A stretch of DNA of 64,000 nt from an uncultured Eubacteriales bacterium. GTDB lineage: Bacteria; Bacillota; Clostridia; Oscillospirales; Acutalibacteraceae. The translations under genes and the position numbers were made by a program. The notes under the pieces are model-generated. The model made no database searches. It had not been told where the DNA came from and was given only the letters and a program-made list of their open reading frames with translations. Positions 41,467 to 48,951 of the stretch are shown here, one piece after another. Within the stretch, counting starts at the first letter, position 1; each line of letters begins with the position of its first letter. The stretch covers positions 108,821 through 172,820 of the forward strand of contig CABUHY010000001.1 in assembly GCA_902491475.1 (NCBI GenBank), given 5' to 3'.

Positions 41467-42141
41467 TTAATTTTTTTCGACAATATTTTTTGCTAACTCT
41501 GTAATGTCAATATTAAGGCTGTTCGGTATATTCAAAGTAAACAAATAATTACCGTCAGTCCATGTTAAGCAAGTGTTAAATTCATATTGATTTAAGTAAG
41601 CGTTATAACCGTTTATACTTATCTCCTGATAATTATGCTCGTTGTCGATAGACATATTTACAAGCAAAATATCTTGTGAAAATACTATTTCTGAGTTATC
41701 TGAAGAGTTTCTCCAACTAGAAAACACTCCTGTTTCATCTTTTTCATATGTTGTAAGTTCATATTCTTCGGGTAAATCAGATAAAGTATATTCCGTTTCA
41801 ATTCTTTTAACAGGTAAAGTCGAGTTTTCTGACAGTGTTATTTCATTGCGATTGGAAAATACTTTTTTAACAAATTCTATAATGGACTCTCTCGATGCCG
41901 AAACACTCATAAGGCCGGTAAATGCAACAATCAACGCTATAATTGCCGCAAGCAAACCTCTTCTGACGGTTTTCCGAGTTGACAGCTGAATGCGGTTGTT
42001 TTTCTTTATCAGCTTATTCATTGAATTTTCAAATTCCTCCGAAAATTCCCATTCGATTTCATCTTCGCTTTTAAGCTTTGAAAGCTCTTTGCCGTCGACT
42101 TCAATCAGTGCCTTTATAAACAATTCTTTAGCATTTTCCAA
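41467..42141 (-). CDS. DUF4367-type membrane protein, probable anti-sigma factor
   Basis: A 224-residue protein. A cytosolic acidic/basic N-terminus (1-72) is followed by one membrane helix (GLLAAIIALIVAFTGLMSVSA) and an extracytoplasmic beta-rich domain with LSDLPEEYELTTYEKDE, as in DUF4367 proteins. Such proteins commonly follow ECF sigma genes and are taken to hold the sigma factor at the membrane until a signal arrives. Start TTG 42141, one base after the sigma-factor stop. No classical zinc-binding anti-sigma motif is visible. The ligand is unknown. Confidence 0.8.
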   Translation of the reverse strand: MENAKELFIKALIEVDGKELSKLKSEDEIEWEFSEEFENSMNKLIKKNNRIQLSTRKTVRRGLLAAIIALIVAFTGLMSVSASRESIIEFVKKVFSNRNEITLSENSTLPVKRIETEYTLSDLPEEYELTTYEKDETGVFSSWRNSSDNSEIVFSQDILLVNMSIDNEHNYQEISINGYNAYLNQYEFNTCLTWTDGNYLFTLNIPNSLNIDITELAKNIVEKN

Positions 42142-42142
42142 T

Positions 42143-42688
42143 TTAATCCCTCAAATCGTTACCTGAAATTTCAAGCAATTTTTTCTTACCTCTTACCAGT
42201 TTTTGCTCAACGGTAGAGACTTTTTCGCCCAACAAATCGGCTATGTCTTTTATTTTCATATCGCAGACAAAATGATAATACATAACATCTCTGTATGTAT
42301 CGCTCAACGACTGTATAGCATTCACAACTTCGCCGTACCGCTGCTTTATGTCCAGCCTTTCAAAAAAATCTTCCTCCGCTATGTTTTCGGTGCTCTCCGT
42401 ACTTGCAAGCTCATTTTCTCTCTTGTTCTTATTGAGCATGTTTATGGCGTTGTTTTTGGTCGCCTTTATAACATACGACAGCGTTCTGTCCGAGCTCGGG
42501 TCGTCAACGGATTTCATATTACGGGTAAGCCTTATAAAAGTCTCGTGAACTGCGTCCTCGGCGTCCTCTTTGTTGTGCAAAACCGAAAAAGCGGTCGCAA
42601 CCATTCTTTTCCTGTATGCTCTGTATATAAATTCAAATTTTTCTCTGTCGTCCTCATCGTCAATAAAGGACATATAAAATGCTAACAT
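42143..42688 (-). CDS. ECF-type RNA polymerase sigma factor
   Basis: A 181-residue sigma-70-family protein with region 2 (EFIYRAYRKRMVATAFSVLH, DAEDAVHETFIRL) and region 4 (LSDTYRDVMYYHFVCDMKIK, IADLLGEKVSTVEQKLVRGK). I start it at ATG 42688, where AGGAG stands 6 bp before; the frame is open further upstream to 42718 but that lies in the promoter element. The same 46-bp element occurs upstream of the subtilase operon, suggesting autoregulation and a defined target. It forms an operon with the DUF4367 protein. Confidence 0.92.
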   Translation of the reverse strand: MLAFYMSFIDDEDDREKFEFIYRAYRKRMVATAFSVLHNKEDAEDAVHETFIRLTRNMKSVDDPSSDRTLSYVIKATKNNAINMLNKNKRENELASTESTENIAEEDFFERLDIKQRYGEVVNAIQSLSDTYRDVMYYHFVCDMKIKDIADLLGEKVSTVEQKLVRGKKKLLEISGNDLRD

Positions 42689-42693
42689 AATCT

Positions 42694-42739
42694 CTCCTAC
42701 AATATACAACAGTTTCAAACTGCATTTATGTTACAAAAA
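42694..42739 (-). promoter_or_regulatory. Putative autoregulated promoter of the ECF sigma operon
   Basis: On the minus strand: TTTTTGTAACATAAA, a 10-base variable stretch, AACTGTTGTATATT, then GTAGGAG. The final AGGAG is also the ribosome binding site of the sigma gene, so the mRNA leader must be very short. Near-duplicate of 41418-41463. Confidence 0.75.
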
Positions 42740-42851
42740 CATACAAATATTTTGCATTAAATTTTTACCGTTGTCAACTCGGAAAATTCCCGATTGATTT
42801 ATCCCGTGTGCAATGATATAATGAAAATAAATCATTTGAGGGGTGATTCTA

Positions 42852-44315
42852 TTGAAAAAAGTAAAAGAAAGCAATAACGAAACCCAAAGCGTTCATCCGA
42901 ATAAAATCGGCATAAAGGAAGGCATGGGATATATGCTCGGCGACGCAGGCAACCTGTTCGTCCTGACATATGTTTCCTCTTTCCTTAAAGTCTTTTATAC
43001 GGATGTTTTACACATTGCCACTAACAAGGTCGCAAACCTTTTCCTGGTTACCCGTCTTTGGGATGCAATCAACGACCCGATGTGGGGTTCGATCGTTGCA
43101 AAGAGGAAGCCCAACAAAGACGGAAAATACCGTTCTTATCTTAAATGGCTTGCAATTCCCCTTGCATTGTCACAGCTTATATGCTTTATGGATATAAGCA
43201 AGTTCACAAACCGTGACTGGGTAATCCTTCTCTTCGCTTATGTTACATACATTGCGTTCGGTATGCTCTATACGGGAATGAATGTGCCTTTCGGCTCACT
43301 CGCTTCGGTTATTACCGACGACCCCGAGGGCAGAACGCTTCTTTCGACTTTCAGAACTATCGGCGGCGGAATCGGCGGTGCGGCTCCCCTGCTTCTTGCT
43401 CCGTTTATCATTTACACAAAAGTCAGCGACGGAAAAGGCGGCACATACAATGTCGCAAATTCAAAGGGTATGCTTTTGTTTGCAGTCGCAATGGCTGTCT
43501 GTGCGATAATTTTCTATTTCTCCTGCTATGCGACAACAAAAGAGCGTGTTCCGTCTGAGGCGTACCCGCATGTTGACCTTAAAAAGACATATCTCGGTAT
43601 GATAAAATCAAGACCGTTTGTTGTACTTGCTCTCACGGGTATTCTTATCAGCGGTCAGCTTCAGTTCGCTTCGCTCAACCAGTACCTTTACAAAAACTAT
43701 TTCTGCAACACAAGCCTTTCGGTTATGGGCACGATAGCGCAGTACCTTCCTATGGCTATTATGATTCCGTTTGTTCCGAAGCTCGTCAAAAAGTTCGGCA
43801 AAAAGGAATTGAGCGGTATGGGAGCGTTTTTCTCGGCTGCTGCGGCAATCGCCTGCTTTATAATTAAACCCGGCAGAGACCAGTCATGGTTGTTTATGAT
43901 ATTGCTGTTCGTTATGGGCTTCGGCTACTCGTTCGTTTCAATTACAAACTGGGCGGTCGTTGCGGATGTTATCGACTACCAGGAATACAAAACCGGTATA
44001 AAGAGCGAAAGCGCAATTTACGCCGTATATACCTTCTGCCGCAAGCTCGGTCAGACAATCGCAGATTACGGCGGACTTATGCTTCTCGGCAAGGTCGGAT
44101 ATGATGTACAGATAATGGCTAACGCAGGTTATGTCGAGGGCGTCAGCGAGGGTATTCTCAAGGTTTGCACGCTCATTCCCGCCGTTACCTACACGCTTAT
44201 TTTCCTGCTTTATCAGTTTGCGTATCCGCTTACAAAAGAACGCCTTGAACCTATTTACAAGCATGTCCGTTCTTCACACGATACGGAAGCAGAAGCACAA
44301 GCTATTTCGGAATAA
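42852..44315 (+). CDS. GPH/MFS-type sugar:cation symporter
   Basis: A 487-residue transporter with about twelve membrane helices, of the MelB-like glycoside-pentoside-hexuronide:cation symporter family (MFS_2). Supporting blocks are IKEGMGYMLGDAGNLF, VTRLWDAINDPMWGSIVAKRK (the conserved D-x-x-x-D/NDP loop of the family), KDGKYRSYLKWLAIPLA and DYQEYKTGIKSESAIYAVYTF. The substrate is not evident, since no sugar catabolic gene adjoins. I use TTG 42852 with GAGGGG 8 bp before it rather than GTG 42843. Terminator at 44324-44369. Confidence 0.9.
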   Translation: MKKVKESNNETQSVHPNKIGIKEGMGYMLGDAGNLFVLTYVSSFLKVFYTDVLHIATNKVANLFLVTRLWDAINDPMWGSIVAKRKPNKDGKYRSYLKWLAIPLALSQLICFMDISKFTNRDWVILLFAYVTYIAFGMLYTGMNVPFGSLASVITDDPEGRTLLSTFRTIGGGIGGAAPLLLAPFIIYTKVSDGKGGTYNVANSKGMLLFAVAMAVCAIIFYFSCYATTKERVPSEAYPHVDLKKTYLGMIKSRPFVVLALTGILISGQLQFASLNQYLYKNYFCNTSLSVMGTIAQYLPMAIMIPFVPKLVKKFGKKELSGMGAFFSAAAAIACFIIKPGRDQSWLFMILLFVMGFGYSFVSITNWAVVADVIDYQEYKTGIKSESAIYAVYTFCRKLGQTIADYGGLMLLGKVGYDVQIMANAGYVEGVSEGILKVCTLIPAVTYTLIFLLYQFAYPLTKERLEPIYKHVRSSHDTEAEAQAISE

Positions 44316-44323
44316 TAAACAAT

Positions 44324-44369
44324 AAAAAATCAGTGGGACACTTCACTTAGATGTCCCACTGATTTTTTA
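44324..44369. terminator. Bidirectional terminator
   Basis: AAAAAATCAGTGGGACA and TGTCCCACTGATTTTTT pair around CTTCACTTAGA, between convergent genes. Confidence 0.92.
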
Positions 44370-44975
44370 TTCAAAATTGCTTACCCATTCTCTCAACAAT
44401 CCGTCAAGCTCGTCGTCGCTTATGGAATATGCACTTGCCAACGGAAGTCCGTCAACAACATTACCGTTTATGATTCTTTTTGAAAAGTCTCGCCGTGTGC
44501 TGCCTTGATTTGTAATATATGTCCAAAACGGAGCTACGGTTTTGTTGTTGAAATCCGTTTGTTCCAAATAACCGCTGACGGGATTAGCCAAACTGTTATT
44601 CCAAACAGGTGTTCCGATAAATATTACATCATAAGCCTCAACATTGGGAAGCTCTCCGGTCAATTCGGGCATTTCCCCTTTTCTTCGCTCGGCAAACACA
44701 CGGTCAGAAACATCGTTATCGCTGCCGGTGTACGGCTCTGACAGTTTAACCTCATACAAATCGCCGCCGGTAACGGCTTGAAGATGCTCGGCAACTCTTT
44801 TTGTTGTTCCGCTGTATGAGTAATAGACTATCAGTGCCTTATTATTCTCCGTGCTATATACGCTTTCCGTATTTTTATAGCTTTCCGAGGCATTCTGCGG
44901 CTGATTGGAATTACAACCTGCAAATGCCAATGCAACAATCAAAATAACAACTGTCAGCCATAAGTATTTTTTCAT
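44367..44975 (-). CDS. Flavodoxin-domain lipoprotein
   Basis: A 202-residue protein with a lipoprotein signal (ILIVALAFAGC, Cys at about 20) and a flavodoxin domain: ALIVYYSYSGTTKRVAEHL is the FMN phosphate loop, and VIFIGTPVWNNSLANPV and APFWTYITNQGST form the isoalloxazine-binding loops. It is thus an FMN protein tethered outside the membrane. It is the last gene of the MarR-cupin-SDR operon, 10 bp after the SDR gene. Similar sets often deal with quinone or reactive-aldehyde stress; here that is inference. Confidence 0.88.
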   Translation of the reverse strand: MKKYLWLTVVILIVALAFAGCNSNQPQNASESYKNTESVYSTENNKALIVYYSYSGTTKRVAEHLQAVTGGDLYEVKLSEPYTGSDNDVSDRVFAERRKGEMPELTGELPNVEAYDVIFIGTPVWNNSLANPVSGYLEQTDFNNKTVAPFWTYITNQGSTRRDFSKRIINGNVVDGLPLASAYSISDDELDGLLREWVSNFE

Positions 44976-44985
44976 TATATCGACC

Positions 44986-45726
44986 TCACATCAATTTATA
45001 TCCACCGTCTATTTTTATTACCTCTCCGTCGATAAATTCCGCATCATCACTTGCAAGAAAAGCAACCAATTTTGCAATTTCCGAAGGCTCTGCCATCCTG
45101 CCCTTACAAGTCTTTGAAGCCTGATAATCTATAAGCTCCCGAGGCAAGTTTTTATTCATATCGGTTGCCACCCATCCGGGACAGACGCAGTTAACATTTA
45201 CATACGGCTGAAATTCCAGCGACGCCGTCTTTGTCAAATTGATAAGAGCAGCTTTTGAAGCATCATATTCGGCACTTTCGGCATTGTAAGTTGTCATAAC
45301 ATCAACCGTTGCTATATTGATTATCTTGCCGTATTTATTCTTCATCATTTCTCTGCCTATAATTTGAGTTAAAATAAACGGAGCGTAGAAATTTATTCTC
45401 ATGGATTTGTCAAACCCTTCAACGGTTTTAGAGTCAAAATCGCTGTAAAGTGCCATTCCCGCATTGTTTATGAGAACATCCGCTTTCCCGAATTCCTCAA
45501 GTACTGTCCGTGCAAGTAAGCGCACCTCGGATTCCACCGATAAATCAGCCTTTACCGCAATCGCTTTAACATTATACTTTTCAATAATTGAATTTTTGAT
45601 TTTTTCAGCTCTTTCCCTGCTGTTGACATAATGAATGACAATGTCATAGCCTCTTGAAGCAAATTCATAAGCTTCAGCCTCTCCCATTCCTCTGCTTGAG
45701 CCTGTTATAAGTGCAACCTTATTCAT
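44986..45726 (-). CDS. Short-chain dehydrogenase/reductase (FabG-like)
   Basis: A 246-residue SDR. The cofactor loop is LITGSSRGMGEAEAYEFASRG, then NNAGMALYSDF, the catalytic Tyr-x-x-x-Lys in EYDASKAALINLTKTASL, and a C-terminal IDGGYKLM as in FabG-type enzymes. The catalytic Ser position reads TVDVMT rather than the usual S, and should be checked. The start is ATG 45726 with GAGAG before it; it overlaps the cupin stop by eight bases. Likely reduces a small carbonyl compound with NAD(P)H. Confidence 0.9.
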   Translation of the reverse strand: MNKVALITGSSRGMGEAEAYEFASRGYDIVIHYVNSRERAEKIKNSIIEKYNVKAIAVKADLSVESEVRLLARTVLEEFGKADVLINNAGMALYSDFDSKTVEGFDKSMRINFYAPFILTQIIGREMMKNKYGKIINIATVDVMTTYNAESAEYDASKAALINLTKTASLEFQPYVNVNCVCPGWVATDMNKNLPRELIDYQASKTCKGRMAEPSEIAKLVAFLASDDAEFIDGEVIKIDGGYKLM

Positions 45727-46123
45727 AATTTCTCTCAATCCTTTCATATTCTTCATCACTGACAGGCTCCAACCACTCAGGCTGACCCTTAGACCAATCT
45801 TCAAGAGCAATATGCTCAAACCAACTGTCCTTTGAAGCACCGTGCCAATGTTTTACGCCACCCTGTATTTTTACTACATCCCCGGGTTTCAGCTTTTGCG
45901 CCTTTTTACCGAATTCCTGATACCAACCGACGCCCCTTGTTACTATAAGCACCTGTCCTGCCTGATGGATATGCCAACTGTTTCTGACCGAGGGTGGGAA
46001 TGCAACAGCATCGGCAATCATCGGAAAATCAAAATTGAGAATTTCCTTAACATATACGCTTGAAGTGAAATGGTTTTTATCATTAATCTCTGTACCGAGG
46101 TCAAATAATGTTCTGTCATTCAT
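45719..46123 (-). CDS. Cupin-domain protein
   Basis: A 134-residue single-domain cupin. Motif 1 is NSWHIHQAGQVLIVTRGVGWYQ and motif 2 is PGDVVKIQGGVKHWHGAS, giving His/His/Gln-type and His metal ligands. The small size and the context (MarR regulator, SDR, flavodoxin) resemble stress-induced cupins found with carboxymuconolactone decarboxylase or flavodoxin genes. Function unknown beyond likely metal binding. Overlaps marR by eight bases. Confidence 0.88.
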   Translation of the reverse strand: MNDRTLFDLGTEINDKNHFTSSVYVKEILNFDFPMIADAVAFPPSVRNSWHIHQAGQVLIVTRGVGWYQEFGKKAQKLKPGDVVKIQGGVKHWHGASKDSWFEHIALEDWSKGQPEWLEPVSDEEYERIERNYE

Positions 46124-46559
46124 CTTTGTTACCTGCTTTCTTTAACAAATTGTCTGCGAATTCGGTTTGCACTCCGATCGCAATATCAAAATCACTGTCT
46201 TTTATCGAGGCTATTGCCTCCTCCTCATATCTAAACAACGGAAAAATCAATTTTTCCGCAAAATCTCTGCCATCAGAAGTCAAAGCAATAATTTTCTCTC
46301 TTTTGTTAAGTGGATTTACTTCCATCATAATTCTTTCCGAAGAAAGTTGTTTCTTAATTATACTGTTTATTGAGGTTTTCGGTGCGTCAAGCTGCTTACA
46401 TAAATCCTTTTGGGTTATTGGTCCTCCTCCGTTTTCGAGAATCACATAATATACCTGCATTTCATACAAGGTCAATCCGTGATTTGCAGACCAAATATCA
46501 TATGCTCGGTTTATCTTCTTCACAGAGTCATAGATTTTATTTATCTTGTTCCTTTGCAT
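46116..46559 (-). CDS. MarR-family transcriptional regulator
   Basis: A 147-residue winged-helix regulator (LTLYEMQVYYVILENGGG, then ITQKDLCKQLDAPKTSINSI as recognition region, and the wing MMEVNPLNKREKIIALTSDG). It is first gene of the operon. Its promoter holds two identical palindromes, so it very likely represses its own operon, released by an unknown ligand. AAAGGCGG precedes the ATG. Confidence 0.92.
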   Translation of the reverse strand: MQRNKINKIYDSVKKINRAYDIWSANHGLTLYEMQVYYVILENGGGPITQKDLCKQLDAPKTSINSIIKKQLSSERIMMEVNPLNKREKIIALTSDGRDFAEKLIFPLFRYEEEAIASIKDSDFDIAIGVQTEFADNLLKKAGNKDE

Positions 46560-46580
46560 AGCTGAACCGCCTTTCTTTTA

Positions 46581-46594
46581 GTACGATTTCGTAC
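46581..46594. promoter_or_regulatory. MarR operator, distal copy
   Basis: GTACGATTTCGTAC, a perfect palindrome apart from its central TT, lying over the expected transcription start. Confidence 0.82.
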
Positions 46595-46601
46595 TGTTAT
46601 C

Positions 46602-46630
46602 AGTATAGTACGATTTCGTACCGTTGTCAA
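46602..46630 (-). promoter_or_regulatory. Promoter of MarR operon with embedded operator
   Basis: On the minus strand TTGACA (46625-46630), a 17-bp spacer and TATACT (46602-46607). The spacer holds a second GTACGATTTCGTAC (46608-46621), so a bound regulator would block RNA polymerase. The two operators are 27 bp apart. Confidence 0.88.
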
Positions 46631-46712
46631 GCAAAAAATTAAAGCAGATAAAAATCTGCTTTTTAATCATATTAAAAAAGCACAAAGCACTGTCAAATGC
46701 ATAGATGAATAT

Positions 46713-47498
46713 TTACAGCTTGCGTTTAAGGTCAAGTATCGTAACATAATGCGGAACGGTAAAGTGTTCGGGATATTGCAGAAGCAGATTTTTGTGCTCC
46801 GTTTCCCACGCTTTAATTTGCTCTGCCGTAAGAGCCGAAGCGCCTATTCCCCTGCACGCTTTAATCCTGCCGTGCCAAGTCTCCCGAGTAAAAGGCAGGT
46901 CAATATCAAACGAAACGGTATTTGCAACATCAAACAGATCTTTTGACAGCTCGGGTGCCGCAACCTCGTACCTTGTCATTCCCCTGCCCGACCATGACGG
47001 ATTGTATTTGAGTACCGATTTTTCACTTCTCATTGCCAATTCGCTCTCAAACGGCAACCACGCCATAAACAAAATCAAGAAATGTCCGTCGTGTTTTAAC
47101 CATTTGTGCGCTTTCGGGAACAACACGCTTTGGTCAAAATACATAAAGCACTGGCAGGCGGTTATAACATCAAAGCTGTTCTCGGGAAAATTCAGATTTT
47201 CGGCAGCTGAAACGATGTATTCTATATCCATCCCACGGCTCAATTCCCGTGCGTATTTAATTTGATTTTCGGAAATATCCGTGCCGACCCATTCGGCGCC
47301 GTATTTATACATATTTCGAGGCAAAACGCCCGTACCCGTTGCCAGATCAAGGACCCGCTGACCGTCTTTGCAGTACCCGAGTTCAATGATTTTGCGGTAA
47401 AATTTCTCGGGATAAATATCCCTGTATTTTGCATATTCAGCGCTCGCAAGCCCCCAATCGAAGCCTTTTCCGCCGTCAATGTGTTCATTTGTAAGCAT
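46713..47498 (-). CDS. Class I SAM-dependent methyltransferase
   Basis: A 261-residue methyltransferase with SAM-binding motif I VLDLATGTGVLPRNM, VGTDISENQIKYARE, and motif for the acidic loop SAAENLNFPENSFDVITACQC. It belongs to the small-molecule methyltransferase_11 type; the acceptor is unknown. I use ATG 47498 with GAGGTGAGG before it; a longer frame to 47573 runs into intergenic sequence. Single gene, not obviously linked to neighbours. Confidence 0.87.
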   Translation of the reverse strand: MLTNEHIDGGKGFDWGLASAEYAKYRDIYPEKFYRKIIELGYCKDGQRVLDLATGTGVLPRNMYKYGAEWVGTDISENQIKYARELSRGMDIEYIVSAAENLNFPENSFDVITACQCFMYFDQSVLFPKAHKWLKHDGHFLILFMAWLPFESELAMRSEKSVLKYNPSWSGRGMTRYEVAAPELSKDLFDVANTVSFDIDLPFTRETWHGRIKACRGIGASALTAEQIKAWETEHKNLLLQYPEHFTVPHYVTILDLKRKL

Positions 47499-47558
47499 CT
47501 GCCTCACCTCTTTTTTAATTTTAGCATAAAAATAAATCCGCCTCAACAAAAAAATGTC

Positions 47559-47587
47559 TTGACATATCGCCATTATAACTATATAAT
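47559..47587 (+). promoter_or_regulatory. Promoter of tRNA-Met/tRNA-Trp
   Basis: TTGACA (47559-47564), 17-bp spacer, TATAAT (47582-47587): a consensus promoter. Confidence 0.88.
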
Positions 47588-47606
47588 ATTTAAGCGGTTT
47601 AGATAG

Positions 47607-47683
47607 GGGCCAGTAGCTCAGTTGGTTAGAGCATCCGGCTCATAACCGGACGGTCCGGGGTTCGAGTCCCTGCTGGCCCACCA
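47607..47683 (+). tRNA. tRNA-Met (anticodon CAT)
   Basis: Acceptor GGGCCAG/CTGGCCC, encoded CCA, anticodon loop CTCATAA with CAT at 47641-47643. The first pair is G-C, unlike initiator tRNA, so it is elongator Met or the lysidine-modified Ile tRNA; sequence alone does not settle which. Confidence 0.93.
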
Positions 47684-47702
47684 CTATTAAACCGCATATT
47701 AT

Positions 47703-47778
47703 AGGGGTATAGCTCAGTTGGTAGAGCAGCGGTCTCCAAAACCGCGTGCCGAGGGTTCGAATCCTTCTGCCCCTGCCA
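47703..47778 (+). tRNA. tRNA-Trp (anticodon CCA)
   Basis: Acceptor AGGGGTA/TGCCCCT, D-arm AGCTCAGTTGGTAGAGC, anticodon loop CTCCAAA (CCA), T-arm GAGGGTTCGAATCCTTC and encoded CCA. It lies 19 bp after tRNA-Met, in the same transcript. Its 3' end is duplicated downstream at 48092-48113. Confidence 0.96.
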
Positions 47779-47780
47779 AA

Positions 47781-47818
47781 ACGGAAACGGTTACCGAAAG
47801 GTGACCGTTTTTGTTTTG
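47781..47818 (+). terminator. First terminator after tRNA-Trp
   Basis: ACGGTTACC and GGTGACCGT pair around GAAA, followed by TTTTGTTTT. Confidence 0.82.
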
Positions 47819-47829
47819 ACATTGAGTAA

Positions 47830-48113
47830 AATGATTTTGAATCCGAGGCACGCGGAGCGTGTCGTGGGGTGAGGGTCTCCGGTGGAGACCTCTGCACGAA
47901 GTGCAGAAGCACCGACCGAGCCGGCAGGCGAGACCGAAGCCTAAAATAAAACAAGGAGCAGTGCGAAGCGCTCCAAGCAAGCAATGCGACTATGTTTTTG
48001 AGGGGTGTTTTCTAAACATCCCATTTGCAAACCGCTCATAGCATTATTTGCACGAAGTGCAGAAGCACCGACCGAGCCGGCAGGCGAGAAAAATCCTTCT
48101 GCCCCTGCCAAAA
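47830..48113 (+). repeat. tRNA-Trp-linked element with duplicated tRNA 3' end
   Basis: This stretch holds four things. At 47832-47855 is a degenerate inverted copy of the tRNA-Trp T-arm/variable region, whose clearest part GGCACGCGG is exact. Several GC-rich palindromes follow (GGTCTCCGGTGGAGACC, CTGCACGAAGTGCAG, GAGCAGTGCGAAGCGCTC). A 41-base direct repeat lies at 47893-47933 and 48049-48089. Finally, at 48092-48113, there is an exact 22-base copy of the tRNA-Trp 3' end (47760-47781) including CCA, followed by a new, different terminator. No protein-coding gene is supported here. Confidence 0.82.
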
Positions 48114-48152
48114 AGAAACAGTTGCCGTTTTGGCGACTGTTTCTTTTTTTAC
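48113..48152 (+). terminator. Second terminator after the duplicated tRNA-Trp 3' end
   Basis: AAGAAACAGTTGCC and GGCGACTGTTTCTT pair around GTTTT, then a T-run. Its stem differs from the first tRNA-Trp terminator. Confidence 0.85.
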
Positions 48153-48166
48153 AATGATTTATAAAG

Positions 48167-48682
48167 TTATGTAACAGTTATCGTTATATGTTCGCCGTTT
48201 TCTGTATCTACTTCTACAATATCCGTTACATTTTCTTCTAACAGTTCATTTATCTTTTTAGTAATTTCTTTACTTAACCCAAACATTGAGCCAATATTTA
48301 TTCCCAACTTTACAAAATCAAAAGGACCCTTAACATTATTTTCTTTACCGTTTTGCTGAATAATCCTGATATTAATTTTTTTATTTTTGCTTATCTTGCA
48401 AGAATTAATGTTTTCATTAATAGCCTCATCAATAATTTTTTCTTCAGCACGAAGCAGAGCGTCAACAGTAACGCCAAAATAATCGGCAATACTTGTTAGT
48501 AATGAAACATCCGGACAAGAACTGTTATTTTCCCATTTAGATACAGCTTGAGCAGAAATGCCTAATTCATTTGCTAATTCTTCCTGTGTTATGCCCCTTT
48601 GTTTTCTCAAAAAAGCAATATTGTTACCTATGTTCAATGATTCCGCCTCCGTATTATTTTCGTTTTTTAATTTGTTAAACAT
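48167..48682 (-). CDS. XRE-family HTH regulator
   Basis: A 171-residue protein. An Xre/Cro-type helix-turn-helix occupies residues about 18-75 (NIAFLRKQRGITQEELANELG, ISAQAVSKWENNSSCPDVSL, YFGVTVDALL). The C-terminal part (about 100-171) is basic then beta/helical with no known domain, ending ENGEHITITVT. AGGAGG precedes the ATG. Palindromic sites upstream suggest autoregulation. Genes under its control are unknown. Confidence 0.88.
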   Translation of the reverse strand: MFNKLKNENNTEAESLNIGNNIAFLRKQRGITQEELANELGISAQAVSKWENNSSCPDVSLLTSIADYFGVTVDALLRAEEKIIDEAINENINSCKISKNKKINIRIIQQNGKENNVKGPFDFVKLGINIGSMFGLSKEITKKINELLEENVTDIVEVDTENGEHITITVT

Positions 48683-48747
48683 ATTAACTACCTCCTTTGG
48701 TAAGTTAATCGTAACATCAAAAACGCCATATATTCAATTATCTGTTA

Positions 48748-48786
48748 GTTGTTCAACTGCACTATTAGTTGAAATTCCATTCAACC
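48748..48786 (-). promoter_or_regulatory. Candidate operators of the XRE regulator
   Basis: AGTTGTTCAACT (48748-48759) and GTTGAA-N6-TTCAAC (48769-48786), two palindromes about 20 bp apart that share GTTG/CAAC half-sites. They overlap a plausible minus-strand promoter of the regulator. Confidence 0.5.
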
Positions 48787-48885
48787 TGTGGTTTAGACGC
48801 AAAATTTCACCTTAAAAGTATAATTCTTCGCAAATAATAATACCATAAAAGTCGGAGATTACTCAATACCGCAAAAGAAGATTTA

Positions 48886-48914
48886 TTGTCAATTACTTTA
48901 GTTAATGATATAAT
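48886..48914 (+). promoter_or_regulatory. Promoter of the deaminase gene
   Basis: TTGTCA (48886-48891), 17-bp spacer, TATAAT (48909-48914). Confidence 0.75.
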
Positions 48915-48951
48915 AAATTAAATTTTGTAATTATTCGGAGATATAAAAATT

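Noticed and set aside
47640..48041. Minus- and plus-strand frames across tRNA-Met/tRNA-Trp (for example with GAEGFEPSARGFGDRC)
   Set aside because: This is the familiar false protein from reading tRNA genes backwards; no ribosome site.
47779..48113. Excised integrative element with att sites
   Set aside because: The direct repeat of the tRNA 3' end fits, but there is no integrase or cargo, and the inverted T-arm copies at this and other sites are not explained by simple excision. Kept as an element of unknown class.
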